From Gammaproteobacteria bacterium (GTDB lineage Bacteria > Pseudomonadota > Gammaproteobacteria > Xanthomonadales > Rhodanobacteraceae), in NCBI GenBank assembly GCA_021325195.1, contig JAJPHQ010000022.1:1-52854 (forward strand): 52,854 bases of DNA. The letters run 5' to 3'. How positions within the stretch are numbered: position 1 is the stretch's first letter; the number at the start of each line of letters is the position of its first letter. Positions 1 to 9,367 of the stretch are shown here, piece by piece. The notes beneath the pieces are model-generated. The model had not been told where the DNA came from. It was given only the letters and a program-made list of their open reading frames with translations, and did no database searches. Both the position numbers and the translations under genes were made by a program.

Positions 1-426
1 GCCGCCGACCAGGTCGCCGCCTATCTCGCGCACCGTTCGCGTCGCAAGGACAGAGACGAACTGGCGCAACTGCTGCGCCGTGGCGAAGACGGACGCTGGC
101 GCTGGCATTGGGATCCGGCCCTGCTGGACACGGTCGCGCACGAGGGCGAGCGCCACCAGCAGCGCCTGCTCGACGCCGCGCGCAACATCGACGTGCCCGT
201 GCTGCTGGTTTCCGGCGGCCGCAGCGACATCGTGTCGGAAGCCACGGTGCGCGAGTTTCTGGAAGCCGTGCCGCACGCGACGCATGTCGAAATCCCGCAC
301 GCGACGCACACGCTCGCGGGCGATGACAATGCCGCCTTCACCGCCGCGATCGAGCCGTTCCTGAATGCCCTCGACCGTGAGACCGTTGCCGTGCCGCGTT
401 CGCAGGCGGCGACCCGGCGAGGGTGA
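1..426 (+). CDS. Alpha/beta hydrolase, C-terminal part (5' truncated by window)
   Basis: Open from the first base of the window, so the N-terminal half with the nucleophile elbow is missing. The visible 141 residues read as the end of an alpha/beta-hydrolase fold. A WHWDP stretch lies in the cap region. The strand VPVLLVSGG is followed by RSD, where D is the likely acid of the catalytic triad. Further on comes HATHTLAGDD, which carries the likely catalytic histidine. The substrate cannot be deduced; esterases, haloperoxidase-like and epoxide hydrolases all share this C-terminal layout. It reads in the same direction as the acyl-CoA dehydrogenase downstream, but a 158-base gap with a hairpin separates them. 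Confidence 0.8.
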   Translation, partial: AADQVAAYLAHRSRRKDRDELAQLLRRGEDGRWRWHWDPALLDTVAHEGERHQQRLLDAARNIDVPVLLVSGGRSDIVSEATVREFLEAVPHATHVEIPHATHTLAGDDNAAFTAAIEPFLNALDRETVAVPRSQAATRRG

Positions 427-438
427 GACTGCGCGTTC

Positions 439-461
439 AGCCGATGCCGGCGGCATCGGCT
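439..461 (+). terminator. GC-rich hairpin after the hydrolase gene
   Basis: A perfect 10-bp stem (AGCCGATGCC / GGCATCGGCT) with a 3-base loop lies 12 bases after the hydrolase stop codon. No T tract follows, so it may be a weak or Rho-assisted terminator, or an mRNA-stabilising hairpin. Confidence 0.4.
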
Positions 462-584
462 GCGCAGGCGAACGCACGGGGCAGGATGCCGAGGGCCGGA
501 TTGCTTGGCGAGCGCCGGATGCGCGAGCCTGGCAACGCTGCATGGAGCTAAGGAAGAGCAGAACCTTATGAAGAGGCAATCACC

Positions 585-3062
585 ATGAGCACCATCATCA
601 TCCTTGTCTGCGCCGCGATCGTGTCGCTCGCCTGCGGGTATTTCCGCCTGCGGCTCTGGCAATGGACCGTCGCCACGATCGTGACGATCCTCGTGGTCGG
701 CTTCGGGCTGCACGCGTCGACGCCGATGTGGATGCTGCTGGGCCTGTTCGTGGTGTTCGTCGCGGTTCCGTTCAATGTCACGCCGCTGCGCCGGGCGCTG
801 TTCGCCGCGCCGCTGCTGAAGGTGTTCAAGCGCGTGCTGCCGAAAATTTCCGAAACCGAACAGATCGCGCTGGACGCCGGCACCGTCGGCTTCGAGGGCG
901 AGCTGTTCGCCGGCAAGCCCGACTGGTCGAAACTGCTGTCCGAGCCGAAGCCGCAACTCTCGGCGGATGAGCAGGCGTTCCTCGATGGCCCGTGCGAGGA
1001 ACTGTGCCGGATGATCGACGACTGGCACATCACGCACGAGATCGCCGACTTGCCGCCCGAGGTGTGGGACTTCGTCAAGCGCAAGGGCTTCTTCGGGATG
1101 ATCATTCCCAAGCGCTACGGTGGCCTCGAGTTTTCCGCGAGCGCACACTCGGCGGTGCTGCAGAAACTCTCCAGCGTGTCGGCGACGTTGTCGTCCATCG
1201 TCGCGGTGCCGAATTCGCTGGGGCCGGCGGAACTGCTGCTGCGTTACGGCAGCGAGGAACAGAAGAATCATTACCTGCCCCGTCTCGCCGATGGCCGCGA
1301 GGTGCCGTGCTTCGCGCTGACCGGTCCGTACGCGGGTTCCGATGCCACCTCGATTCCCGATTACGGCATCGTCTGCAAACAGACGGTCGAGGGCAGGGAA
1401 ACGCTGGGCATCCGGCTCACCTTCGACAAACGCTACATCACGCTGGCGCCGGTCGCGACGCTGGCGGGCCTGGCGTTCCGGATGTACGACCCGGAACACC
1501 TGCTGGGCGACAGGGAAGACCTCGGCATCACGCTGGCGCTGATCCCGCGCACGACGCCCGGTCTCGAAATCGGCCGCCGGCATTTCCCGCTCAACATTCC
1601 CTTCCAGAACGGTCCGCTGCGCGGCAAGGACGTGTTCGTGCCGATCGACACGCTGATCGGCGGCCCGCACATGGCGGGCCACGGCTGGCGGATGCTGGTG
1701 GAATGCCTGTCGGTGGGGCGCGGCATTTCGTTGCCATCGAACGCCACCGGCTTCGTGCGCACGGCGGTGGCCGCGACCGGCGCCTACGCGCGCATTCGCA
1801 AACAGTTCGGCCTTGCCGTCGCGCGTTTCGAAGGCGTCGAGGAAGCGCTGGCACGGATCGGCGGCTACGCCTACGCGGTCACGGCGCTGTCGCGCGCGTC
1901 GGCGGCGGCGGTCGATCGCGGCGAGAAGCCGGCGGTGGCGTCGGCCATCGCGAAATGCCACGCCACTGACCTCGGCCGCATCGTGATCCAGGACGCAATG
2001 GACGTGCACGGCGGCAAGGGCATCCAGCTGGGGCCGTCGAATTACCTTGGCCGGATGTGGCAGGGCGCGCCGATTCCGATCACGGTGGAAGGCGCCAACA
2101 TCATGACCCGGAGTTTGATGATTTTCGGGCAGGGCGCGATCCGCTGCCATCCGTGGGTGCTGAAGGAAATGCGCGCCACGCACGAGCCCGATCGCGCCAA
2201 GGCGCTGGGCGATTTCGACGAAGCGCTGTTCGGGCACCTCGGTTTCGGCATTTCCAACGCGGCGCGCGCGTTCGTGCTGGGCATCACCTTCGCGAAATTC
2301 GGCAAGGCGCCGGGCGACGCCTACACGCGCCGCTACTACCGCAAGTTGAACCGCTATTCCGCCGCGCTGGCCTTGCTGGCCGACACCGCGATGGGTGTGC
2401 TGGGCGGCAAGCTCAAATTCAAGGAGAAGATTTCCGCGCGGCTGGGCGACGTGCTGTCGTACCTCTACATCTGCTCGGCCATGCTGAAACGCTACGAGGA
2501 CGAGGGCCGTCCCGAAGCCGAACGGCCGCTGCTGGCATGGGCCTTCCACGATTCGGTGTGGCGGATGCAGATGGCGCTGGACGGCGTGATCCGCAACTTC
2601 CCGGTGCGGCCGGTGGCGTGGCTGGTGCACACGCTGGTGTTCCCGTTCGGGCGCCGCGAAGTGCCGCCGTCCGATCGCCTGGGCCGCCGCGTGGCCGCAC
2701 TGCTGACCGCGCCCAACGCGGCGCGCGACGCGCTGGTGCGCGGGATGTACCTGACGCCCAACGCCAACAATCCGGTCGGACGGATGCACGCACTGCTGCC
2801 CGACGTGGTCGCAGCCGAGCCGATCGAACGCAAGTTCCTGAAGGCGGTGAAGGCCGGTTCGATCCGCTCGCACGATTACTTCGAGCAGCTCGTCGAGGCC
2901 CAGCGCGAAGGCGCGATCAGCGAAACCGAGCGCGTGATGCTGGAACGCCTGCGTCGCGCCACCGCCGAGTTCATCAACGTGGACGATTTCGATCCCGAGG
3001 AACTGCGCGCGAAGATCGTGCACGGCGGCGCCGACACGCAACGCTCGCTGCACATCGCGTAG
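585..3062 (+). CDS. fadE: Acyl-CoA dehydrogenase FadE (beta-oxidation)
   Basis: 825 residues, about the length of the long gammaproteobacterial FadE (roughly 815) and far longer than ordinary acyl-CoA dehydrogenases. FadE catalyses the first, FAD-dependent step of fatty-acid beta-oxidation. The N-terminus has two or three hydrophobic segments (residues about 3-20, 24-42 and 48-65), as expected for this membrane-associated family. The acyl-CoA dehydrogenase core follows, with the ALTGPYAGSDA flavin/substrate motif and the DVHGGKGIQ motif. The C-terminal DUF1974-type extension follows. ATG at 585 is preceded by AGAGG at 572-576. Its 3' end faces prfC. The identification is firm; chain-length preference cannot be read. 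Confidence 0.95.
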   Translation: MSTIIILVCAAIVSLACGYFRLRLWQWTVATIVTILVVGFGLHASTPMWMLLGLFVVFVAVPFNVTPLRRALFAAPLLKVFKRVLPKISETEQIALDAGTVGFEGELFAGKPDWSKLLSEPKPQLSADEQAFLDGPCEELCRMIDDWHITHEIADLPPEVWDFVKRKGFFGMIIPKRYGGLEFSASAHSAVLQKLSSVSATLSSIVAVPNSLGPAELLLRYGSEEQKNHYLPRLADGREVPCFALTGPYAGSDATSIPDYGIVCKQTVEGRETLGIRLTFDKRYITLAPVATLAGLAFRMYDPEHLLGDREDLGITLALIPRTTPGLEIGRRHFPLNIPFQNGPLRGKDVFVPIDTLIGGPHMAGHGWRMLVECLSVGRGISLPSNATGFVRTAVAATGAYARIRKQFGLAVARFEGVEEALARIGGYAYAVTALSRASAAAVDRGEKPAVASAIAKCHATDLGRIVIQDAMDVHGGKGIQLGPSNYLGRMWQGAPIPITVEGANIMTRSLMIFGQGAIRCHPWVLKEMRATHEPDRAKALGDFDEALFGHLGFGISNAARAFVLGITFAKFGKAPGDAYTRRYYRKLNRYSAALALLADTAMGVLGGKLKFKEKISARLGDVLSYLYICSAMLKRYEDEGRPEAERPLLAWAFHDSVWRMQMALDGVIRNFPVRPVAWLVHTLVFPFGRREVPPSDRLGRRVAALLTAPNAARDALVRGMYLTPNANNPVGRMHALLPDVVAAEPIERKFLKAVKAGSIRSHDYFEQLVEAQREGAISETERVMLERLRRATAEFINVDDFDPEELRAKIVHGGADTQRSLHIA

Positions 3063-3098
3063 CACCGCGTCGGCCGCCGCGACGTCGCGTCGGTTTCC

Positions 3099-4715
3099 TC
3101 AAGCCGGCTTGGCGCTGGCGTGTTCGCGCGTGTCGGTGAAGGTGACGCCCGGCCAGCGTTCCTGCGCCAGTTGCAGGTTGACGCGGGTCGGTGCCAGATA
3201 GACCAACTGATCCGCGGCATCCAGCGCAAGGTGCGCTGCGTTGCGCTCGCGGAATTCGGCGAGTTTCTTGGCGTCGTCGCAATGCACCCAGCGGGCCGTG
3301 ACGACGCCCACGTTCTCGAACGCGCAGTCGACGCCGTATTCGTCCTTCAGGCGATACGCCGCGACGTCGAACTGCAGCACGCCGACCGCGCCCAGGATCA
3401 GATCATTCGACATCAGCGGGCGGAAGAACTGCGTGGCGCCTTCTTCGGACAACTGCGCGAGGCCCGCGCGCAGCGCCTTCATCTTCAGGGGATCGCGCAG
3501 GCGTGCGCGGCGGAACAGTTCCGGCGCGAAGTTCGGAATGCCGGTGAAGGACAGGGCTTCGCCTTCGGTGAAAGTGTCGCCGATCGAAATGGTGCCGTGG
3601 TTGTGCAGGCCGATCACGTCGCCGGGATACGCGGTTTCCGCGATCTCGCGTTCCGAGGCCATGAAGGTCAGCGCGTTGGCGAGCTTCACCTCCTTGCCGG
3701 TACGCACCTGCAACGCCTTCATTCCCGATCGATAACTGCCCGAGCACACCCGCAGGAACGCCACCCGGTCGCGGTGCGCCGGATCCATGTTGGCCTGGAT
3801 CTTGAACACGAAGCCCGAGAGTTTTTCTTCTTCGGGCGACACTTCACGCGTCGCTGTTGCGCGCGGCTGCGGCGGCGGCGCGTGCTCGACGAAGAAATCC
3901 AGCAACGGCTGCACGCCGAAATTGTTGATGCCGGAACCGAAGAATACCGGCGTCTGTTCGCCGGCCAGATACTTGCCGAGGTCGAACGGGTGCGATGCGC
4001 CTTGCACCAGTTCCAGTTCCTCGCGCAGCTCGGCCAGCGCTTCCGAGCCGATGCGTGGTTCCAGTTCCGGATCGTCCAGACCTTTCAGGATGGTCGAATC
4101 CTGGCGCGTGAAATTGCGTCCGGACTCGTACAGGTGCACCTCGTCGTCGAGCAGGTGGTACACGCCCTTCAGGCGTTTGCCCATGCCGATCGGCCAGGTC
4201 ACCGGCGCGCACTGGATTTTCAAAACCGATTCCACTTCGTCCAGCAGTTCGATCGGTGAACGCCCTTCGCGGTCGAGCTTGTTGATGAAGGTCATGATCG
4301 GCGTGGTGCGCAGCCGGCAGACTTCCATCAATTTGATGGTGCGTTCCTCGACGCCCTTGGCGCAGTCGATCACCATCAGCGCGGAATCGACCGCGGTCAG
4401 CACGCGGTAGGTGTCCTCGGAAAAGTCCGCGTGGCCGGGAGTATCGAGGAGATTGACGATGCGGCCCGCGTAGGGGAACTGCATCACCGACGAAGTGACC
4501 GAGATGCCGCGTTCCTTTTCCAGCGCCATCCAGTCGGAGGTCGCGTGGCGCGCGGTCTTGCGCGACTTCACCGCGCCGGCCATCTGGATCGCACCGCCGA
4601 ACAGCAGCAGCTTTTCGGTCAGCGTGGTCTTGCCCGCATCCGGGTGCGAGATGATCGCGAAGGTGCGGCGGCGGCGCGTCTCTTGAAGGTGACGGTCGGA
4701 AAGGTGGTCGGACAT
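3099..4715 (-). CDS. prfC: Peptide chain release factor 3 (RF3)
   Basis: 538 residues, close to the family's usual 525-540. RF3 is a translational GTPase that recycles RF1/RF2 from the ribosome after peptide release. The GTPase motifs are intact: P-loop HPDAGKTT at residues 24-31, DTPGHADF (switch II), NKLD, and the [12 protein letters not shown] switch I region that is diagnostic for RF3 against EF-G. The C-terminal RF3 domain follows ([17 protein letters not shown] region). It is convergent with fadE and has its own start directly upstream of the 3' end of nothing else on this strand; the M20 peptidase ends 67 bases away. Confidence 0.96.
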   Translation of the reverse strand: MSDHLSDRHLQETRRRRTFAIISHPDAGKTTLTEKLLLFGGAIQMAGAVKSRKTARHATSDWMALEKERGISVTSSVMQFPYAGRIVNLLDTPGHADFSEDTYRVLTAVDSALMVIDCAKGVEERTIKLMEVCRLRTTPIMTFINKLDREGRSPIELLDEVESVLKIQCAPVTWPIGMGKRLKGVYHLLDDEVHLYESGRNFTRQDSTILKGLDDPELEPRIGSEALAELREELELVQGASHPFDLGKYLAGEQTPVFFGSGINNFGVQPLLDFFVEHAPPPQPRATATREVSPEEEKLSGFVFKIQANMDPAHRDRVAFLRVCSGSYRSGMKALQVRTGKEVKLANALTFMASEREIAETAYPGDVIGLHNHGTISIGDTFTEGEALSFTGIPNFAPELFRRARLRDPLKMKALRAGLAQLSEEGATQFFRPLMSNDLILGAVGVLQFDVAAYRLKDEYGVDCAFENVGVVTARWVHCDDAKKLAEFRERNAAHLALDAADQLVYLAPTRVNLQLAQERWPGVTFTDTREHASAKPA

Positions 4716-4741
4716 GAAAAGCGGGTTTGCCTTGAGCCCAA

Positions 4742-4761
4742 CCCCGCCATTTTACGCGGGG
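4742..4761 (-). terminator. Hairpin between the M20 peptidase and prfC
   Basis: CCCCGC and GCGGGG form a 6-bp stem around an 8-base AT-rich loop in the 67-base gap after the peptidase stop. On the minus strand it is followed only by TTGGG, so this is a weak terminator candidate. Confidence 0.4.
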
Positions 4762-4782
4762 CAGGGCGCATCCTGCGCGGCG

Positions 4783-6180
4783 CTACTGTTGCGAGAGCCG
4801 GGTCAGCAGGCTGTGCCAGTAGTCGAGCCCCGCGGACAATTCCGTCGCCAGCGTGCGTTCGTTGTAGCCGTGCGCGTGTTCGTCGCCGGGCTTGCCGAAG
4901 TCGGGGCTGACGCCGTAGCTTGGCACGCCCGCGTTGCGGAAGTACATGCTGTCGGTCGCGCCCGAGGACATCGCGGGCACGATCTCGATGCCCGGGAAGC
5001 GTTGCTGCACCACGGCCGCCACGGCATCCATCACGTCCTTGCGCAGCGGCGAGGCCGGGCTTTCCACCGGCGGCGGTTGCCGCACCGTGATCTTGACCGC
5101 GGGGTTGCCGATCGCCTTCGCGAGCGCCGCCTGCACCGACGCGATGCCGACGCCCGGGAAGATCCGGCAGTTGACGTTGGCGGTGGCGCGTTCCGGCAGC
5201 GCGTTGAGCGCGTGGCCACCGCTCAACATCGTCGCGACGCAGGTGGTGCGGATCTGGCCGACGAACGCCGGGTCTGCCGATATCGTCGCGATGGCCGCGG
5301 CATCGTGCGGATTCGCCGCGAAGGCGCGCGCTGCCGCGGCCAGCTTGCCGGTGCCGTGTTCGCCCATGACCTTGAACGACGCCAGCGTGATCGCGTTGTA
5401 GCGCACCGGAAACTGGTACGCCGCGACGCCGCCGAGCGCCTTCGCGAGTGTGTAGATCGCGTTGTCGGGACGCGGTTCGCTGGAATGGCCGCCGACCGAA
5501 GTCGCGGTCAGCAGGAAATCGGCGTAGGTCTTCTCGGCCGCCTGCACCTTGAACATCACGGGCTTGAGGTCGGCGTCGTACACGCCGCCGCCGGCGTCGG
5601 CGTTGAGCAGGAACTCGGCGTCGTGATAACGCTTCGCCAGCTCGCGCGTCGAGGCCATGTCGGTTTCCTCGTCGCCCGAGAACACCAGGATCATTTCGCG
5701 CTTCGGCACGAAGTGTTCGCGCTTCAGGCGCATGAACGTCTCGACCAGCGCGATCGTGTTGTCCTTCATGTCGGCCACGCCGCGGCCGTAGTAATAGGGA
5801 CCGTCCTTGACCAGCTTGAACGGGTCGTGATCGGTCCAGCCGTCGGCATTGGCCGCGACCACGTCCATGTGTGCCGAAAGCAGGATCGGCTTCAAGGCTC
5901 TGTCACTGCCGCGGTAATGCACCACCAGCGCCGCGGTGTGCTCGACGGGAATGATTTCGATGTCGGATTGGGCGAAGCCCGCCGCTTCCAGTTTGCCCGC
6001 GAGATAGCGCGCGAACGCGGGTACCTGATCCTTGCCTTCCACGGTCTGGAACGCGATCGCGCGGCCCAGCATGTCCATGTATTCGGGCATCGCCTGCGCG
6101 GTGGATTCCGCGCCGGCGAGCGCAGGACAACCCAGCGCGAGGATCAGACAACCGGCCAGCAAGCTGCGATGCGCGGACAT
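4783..6180 (-). CDS. Secreted M20 family metallopeptidase
   Basis: 465 residues. A clear Sec signal peptide spans about residues 1-24, a hydrophobic run ending in ALAGAES, so the mature enzyme is probably periplasmic or secreted. The M20/M28-like dinuclear zinc motifs are present: LLSAHMDVVAA (first His/Asp ligand), GRGVADMKDN (bridging Asp), SGDEETD (catalytic and ligand Glu), and a late GVSPDFG...EHAHGYNE block with the last His ligand. A dimerisation ('lid') domain lies between. Such proteins hydrolyse peptides or acyl-amino acids; the substrate is not readable here. A monocistronic unit is likely, as the neighbours are spaced apart. Confidence 0.9.
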   Translation of the reverse strand: MSAHRSLLAGCLILALGCPALAGAESTAQAMPEYMDMLGRAIAFQTVEGKDQVPAFARYLAGKLEAAGFAQSDIEIIPVEHTAALVVHYRGSDRALKPILLSAHMDVVAANADGWTDHDPFKLVKDGPYYYGRGVADMKDNTIALVETFMRLKREHFVPKREMILVFSGDEETDMASTRELAKRYHDAEFLLNADAGGGVYDADLKPVMFKVQAAEKTYADFLLTATSVGGHSSEPRPDNAIYTLAKALGGVAAYQFPVRYNAITLASFKVMGEHGTGKLAAAARAFAANPHDAAAIATISADPAFVGQIRTTCVATMLSGGHALNALPERATANVNCRIFPGVGIASVQAALAKAIGNPAVKITVRQPPPVESPASPLRKDVMDAVAAVVQQRFPGIEIVPAMSSGATDSMYFRNAGVPSYGVSPDFGKPGDEHAHGYNERTLATELSAGLDYWHSLLTRLSQQ

Positions 6181-6286
6181 GACGACGTTCCCCGAAGCTT
6201 CGAAAGGGCTTCAGGGTAACGCCAATTCGCGGCTGCCGCATGCGCGAACCCGATGAGCAGGCGCAGTCTGTCGTTGAATCGCGCGA

Positions 6287-6820
6287 TCAGGCAGGAACGT
6301 ATGTCAACCTGATCACGTCCTCGGCAACCAGGTCGCTCGCCGCGAGGCGGAGCGGCGGACGGGGGCCGACGAAGAATGGTTTGCCACCGCCCAGCACGAC
6401 GGGGTGGAGGTAAAGCCGATACTCATCGATCAGGCCAAGGTCGGTCAGGCTCCCTGCCAGGTCTGGTCCCGCAACTTCAATTTCCCCATCGAACCGGACC
6501 TTCAACTCGCGTATCACCGCCGCGATGTCATTGCCGACGAGCGTGGCGTTGGGGCCGACCGACTTCAACGAGCGCGACACGACCCACTTCGGCCGGTTCC
6601 GCCACGCCCCTGCGTAATCGCGTTCCGCCGCGTCCCAATCCGGAAGGTCATCGTCCCAGTAGCGCATGACCTCGTACATGCGGCGACCGTACACCATGCC
6701 CGTCAGACTGCGCACCCGTTCGATGAAGTGACGAAAGAGGTCGGGACGGGGAGGCCCCATTTTCAGGTGGTCAACGTAGCCGTCAAGGGATTGGTTCAAC
6801 TCGTACACGAGCTTTGCCAT
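6287..6820 (-). CDS. Dihydrofolate reductase family protein (RibD C-terminal-like)
   Basis: 177 residues from MAKLVYELN. The start at 6820 was preferred over the in-frame ATG at 6838 because GAGG lies just upstream of it and because family members begin directly with this beta strand. Features of the NADPH-binding RibD-C/DHFR-like fold: SLDGYVD near the N-terminus, YGRRMYEVM, VVSRSLKS, IEVAGPDLAGSL, and the HPVVLGGGKPFF motif near the C-terminus. These stand-alone proteins are usually annotated as deaminase/reductases of unknown substrate. It is not the folate-pathway FolA. Confidence 0.88.
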   Translation of the reverse strand: MAKLVYELNQSLDGYVDHLKMGPPRPDLFRHFIERVRSLTGMVYGRRMYEVMRYWDDDLPDWDAAERDYAGAWRNRPKWVVSRSLKSVGPNATLVGNDIAAVIRELKVRFDGEIEVAGPDLAGSLTDLGLIDEYRLYLHPVVLGGGKPFFVGPRPPLRLAASDLVAEDVIRLTYVPA

Positions 6821-6866
6821 GCAGCAAAACCTCACCATGGATGTCGGAAAAACCTGCGCCGAATCG

Positions 6867-7469
6867 TCACTTGTCCTGCACCGCCTCGACCTGGATCTGC
6901 ATCGACACCGTCATGTCGAAACCGAATGACTGACCCGCGTCGATCCCGAAGTCGGCACGATTGAAGCTGGTGGATGCTTCGGCACCGCAGCGTTCGCGCG
7001 GGTGCAGCATCGGATCGGGGATGCACTTGAAGTGTTCGATCTTCAAATCCAGCGGGCGCGTCACGCCGTGCAGGGTGAGCTTGCCGATCACGCGCGTCGG
7101 TGCGCCATCGACGAAATCCGCGAGCTTGCCGTCATAGGTCGCAGTCGGGTACTTCGCGGCGTCGAAGAACGCGCACTCGGTCTTGCACAGCGGTGCCGGG
7201 ATCGCGTCGCGCAACACCATCTGCGTCAGCGGCGGGTTGCCGAAGTCAATGCTGTCGATTTGCGTGACGATGTGCACCATGCCCGTATGCTTTGCGCGGT
7301 CCAGCGTGATGGTGCCGCTGGTGCGATCGAACTTGCCGCGCCAGGTCGAAAGGCCCATGTGGTCGGCCGCGAAACTCGGGTAAGTGTGGTCGGGGTCGAT
7401 CGTGAAATGCACCGGCGCGGCCGCCGCGGCGCCGCTGGCGAGCAACAACGCAAGGATGGGAAGGCGCAT
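6867..7469 (-). CDS. YceI family periplasmic lipid-binding protein
   Basis: 200 residues. The start at 7469 is chosen because it opens a signal peptide (MRLPILALLLASGAAAA) and follows a GGAGAA ribosome binding site; the frame is open further upstream but that part has no plausible protein sequence. The mature protein has the YceI lipocalin-like signature: DPDHTYPSF, FDRTSGTITLD, CAFFDAAKYPTATYDG, GKLTLHGVTRPL, and a final NRADFGID repeat strand. Family members bind isoprenoid-type lipids in the periplasm. Four cysteines (CKTEC, and C in IPDP/RERCG) could form disulfides. Confidence 0.92.
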   Translation of the reverse strand: MRLPILALLLASGAAAAAPVHFTIDPDHTYPSFAADHMGLSTWRGKFDRTSGTITLDRAKHTGMVHIVTQIDSIDFGNPPLTQMVLRDAIPAPLCKTECAFFDAAKYPTATYDGKLADFVDGAPTRVIGKLTLHGVTRPLDLKIEHFKCIPDPMLHPRERCGAEASTSFNRADFGIDAGQSFGFDMTVSMQIQVEAVQDK

Positions 7470-7497
7470 CGTGTTTTCTCCGTGGTCCGTTCGTTTT

Positions 7498-7561
7498 GAG
7501 CGCTTCGACAAGCTCAGAATAGGCTGCACGGAGCGAAGCTCCGCGAAGTCGAAACACCGGC
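7498..7561. repeat. Dispersed repeat containing TTCGACAAGCTCAG
   Basis: The intergenic sequence has the CTTCGACAAGCTCAG core known from dispersed bacterial repeats. A small inverted repeat (CGGAGCGAAGCTCCG) and TCGAAACACCG follow. It lies just upstream of the YceI start and is untranslated there. Confidence 0.5.
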
Positions 7562-7596
7562 AATGCGAGGCAGGCTTTCGTGCCGCCGCTCCCGAT

Positions 7597-8016
7597 TCAC
7601 TGCGGGCGGTTGCAGTTGACCATCCAGTGCACGCCGTAGCGGTCGGTGAACATCCCGAACCGCAGCGACCACGAGGTTTCACCGATCGGCATTTCCACTT
7701 CGCCGCCCTTGCTGAGTGCAGCGAACAGGCGCTCGGCTTCCTCCGGCTTGTCCACGCCGAGGGCCACCGCACAGCCGTGGATGCCCGGATAAGGCTCCGG
7801 CGTCGGGCTGCAAAAATCCGAGCCCAACAGCACGGCATCGCCGGCTTCGAGCCGTACGTGGGCGATCTGCTTTTTCACCTCGGGCGGCATTTGTTCCGTG
7901 CCGGGCATTTCGCCGTAGGCCACTTTCATCGCGATCTTGCCGCCCAGGCACTTCGCGTAGAAATCGAACGCTTCCGCGGCCTGGTTGTTGAAGAACAGGT
8001 AGGCTTCGAGTTTCAT
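7597..8016 (-). CDS. VOC family protein (PhnB/glyoxalase-like)
   Basis: 139 residues starting at MKLEAYLFFN; an in-frame ATG 60 bases upstream gives an implausible Arg-rich extension. The sequence has the paired beta-alpha-beta-beta-beta units of the vicinal-oxygen-chelate fold. The N-terminal unit has FNNQAAEAFDFYAKCLGG and the C-terminal one has MFTDRYGVHWMVN, the hallmark ending of PhnB/YjdN-like proteins. Enzymatic role unknown; relatives have been annotated as 3-demethylubiquinone methyltransferase-like or glyoxalase/bleomycin-resistance-like. It sits among small accessory enzymes transcribed leftward. Confidence 0.88.
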   Translation of the reverse strand: MKLEAYLFFNNQAAEAFDFYAKCLGGKIAMKVAYGEMPGTEQMPPEVKKQIAHVRLEAGDAVLLGSDFCSPTPEPYPGIHGCAVALGVDKPEEAERLFAALSKGGEVEMPIGETSWSLRFGMFTDRYGVHWMVNCNRPQ

Positions 8017-8085
8017 GACGGGTCCTAGTGGTGGGGTTTCGTCTTGACGACGATCGGCATGGCGCGAAATCGACAACGGCCGTGA

Positions 8086-8709
8086 TCAGGCCGCCTCGGC
8101 CAGCACGGGGAACGGCTCGCGCCACGCATCCAGCTCGTTCAGGCGATCGTGCCAGCGCCGGATCGCGGGAAACTCGTCCAGCGGGATGCGCGCGCGTTCG
8201 GCGTAGGGCAGGAACGCCGCGACCGCGAAGTCGGCCACGGTTATCGAATTCCCCACCAGCCAGCGGCGATCGTGCAGGTGCGTGTTGAGGATTGCGGCCA
8301 GCCGGTGCCAATCGGCGGTCGCCTGCGTGACCGCGGCCGGATCGGCGTCACCGAGTCTCAGGCGCGGCTTGATGAGGTACTCGAAGTACAACGTGCCGCC
8401 GGCGCGGTAGAAATTCGCGAGATCCCAGCTCAGCCAGCGGACCACGTCGATCTGGCGGTCGTCCTGCGGCCACAGGTCCGAGTCGCAACGCGCCGCCAGA
8501 TGGCACATGATCGCGGCCGATTCCCACAGCACGCGCACGCCGTCCACCAGTGTCGGCACCTTGCCGTTCGGATTCAGTGCGAGATATGCCGGCGTCCTGT
8601 GCTCGCCGCGGGCGAGGTCGACGCGAACGTATTCGACGGGGGATTGCAGGTATTTCGCGACCGCGCAGGCCTTGCGTGGATTGACGGTGTCGAACCAGTA
8701 GAGCTTCAT
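8086..8709 (-). CDS. Glutathione S-transferase family protein
   Basis: 207 residues. The N-terminal thioredoxin-like domain starts MKLYWFDTVNPRKACAV. The glutathione-site signature NPNGKVPTLVDG and the following WESAAIM (the 'ESxAI' glutathione gamma-glutamyl contact) are at about residues 48-68. The C-terminal all-helical domain has the SITVADFAVAAFL N-capping motif. It would conjugate or reduce small electrophiles in the cytoplasm; the substrate is not predictable. The MarR gene begins 12 bases upstream of its start, so the two probably form a transcription unit. Confidence 0.93.
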   Translation of the reverse strand: MKLYWFDTVNPRKACAVAKYLQSPVEYVRVDLARGEHRTPAYLALNPNGKVPTLVDGVRVLWESAAIMCHLAARCDSDLWPQDDRQIDVVRWLSWDLANFYRAGGTLYFEYLIKPRLRLGDADPAAVTQATADWHRLAAILNTHLHDRRWLVGNSITVADFAVAAFLPYAERARIPLDEFPAIRRWHDRLNELDAWREPFPVLAEAA

Positions 8710-8721
8710 CGCGGAGTCTCC

Positions 8722-9240
8722 TCAGGCATTCGCGGGATATTCGTCTCGATGACGGATGGCACGCCGTGATTTCGACAACGGCTTGCGCGGAGCATGTCCA
8801 GCCGGCGTCGCCATCACGCACGGACCGCCCGCGAGCCTGTGCAGGCTGGCCGCGGCCTCGTCACCGATCTCGTCGAGCAGTTTCTGCTGGATCTTGCGCC
8901 ATGCCGGCAGCGCGGCCGTCAGCGCGCGCACGCCCTTCGGATTGATCGTGGCGATCCGCGAACGCGCGTCGTCGCGGTCGGCGCGCAACGTCAGCAGCCC
9001 ATGCTTCTCGGCCACGGCGAGGTTGCGGGTCAGGGTGGTGCGGTCGGCGCCCAGCAGTTCGGCAAGATCGCCGATCGACCGCGGGCCGCCCGCGTGCAGC
9101 GCCGAGAGCAGCGAGAACTGGGTCGCCCGCAGACCGTGTCTGCGCAGCGCGCGGTCGAATTCCCGGGTGATCGCGCGTGCGGCACGCCGCGCGGCCAGGC
9201 ACAGGCACAGGGTGGTTTCGGGCCGGGACGGGTCGGGCAT
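8722..9240 (-). CDS. MarR family transcriptional regulator
   Basis: 172 residues. A winged helix-turn-helix is visible: LRATQFSLLSALHAGGPRS then IGDLAELLGADRTTLTRN (recognition helix at about residues 56-73). The wing RADRDDARSRIATINPKG has the DxRxR feature typical of MarR. The cysteine pair near the N-terminus (LCLCLAA) could be redox-sensing; this is inference. The gene directly precedes gst on the same strand and is divergent from the methionine block. Inverted repeats in the divergent region are candidate operators. Ligand unknown. The C-terminal tail is unusually basic (KPLSKSRRAIRHR). Confidence 0.9.
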   Translation of the reverse strand: MPDPSRPETTLCLCLAARRAARAITREFDRALRRHGLRATQFSLLSALHAGGPRSIGDLAELLGADRTTLTRNLAVAEKHGLLTLRADRDDARSRIATINPKGVRALTAALPAWRKIQQKLLDEIGDEAAASLHRLAGGPCVMATPAGHAPRKPLSKSRRAIRHRDEYPANA

Positions 9241-9252
9241 TGCAGAAAGTGT

Positions 9253-9264
9253 ATATGCACATAT
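9253..9264. promoter_or_regulatory. Candidate MarR autoregulatory operator
   Basis: ATATG-CA-CATAT, an AT-rich inverted repeat 13 bases upstream of the MarR start in otherwise GC-rich DNA. The position suits autoregulation; no direct evidence. Confidence 0.4.
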
Positions 9265-9367
9265 TCCCCCGGTCAAACGCACCGCTGCACGGACCTGGCA
9301 CGGCAACCCGGCCTGCTGTTTTCGCCGCGGGCAGACCGAAGCCGTCACGGTCCGTGACGAATGGACA

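Noticed and set aside
21-3065. A 1014-codon minus-strand open frame opposite fadE
   Set aside because: Arg/His/Gln-rich composition with no motif; it is the antisense shadow of a very GC-rich gene, fadE, which has clear family motifs.
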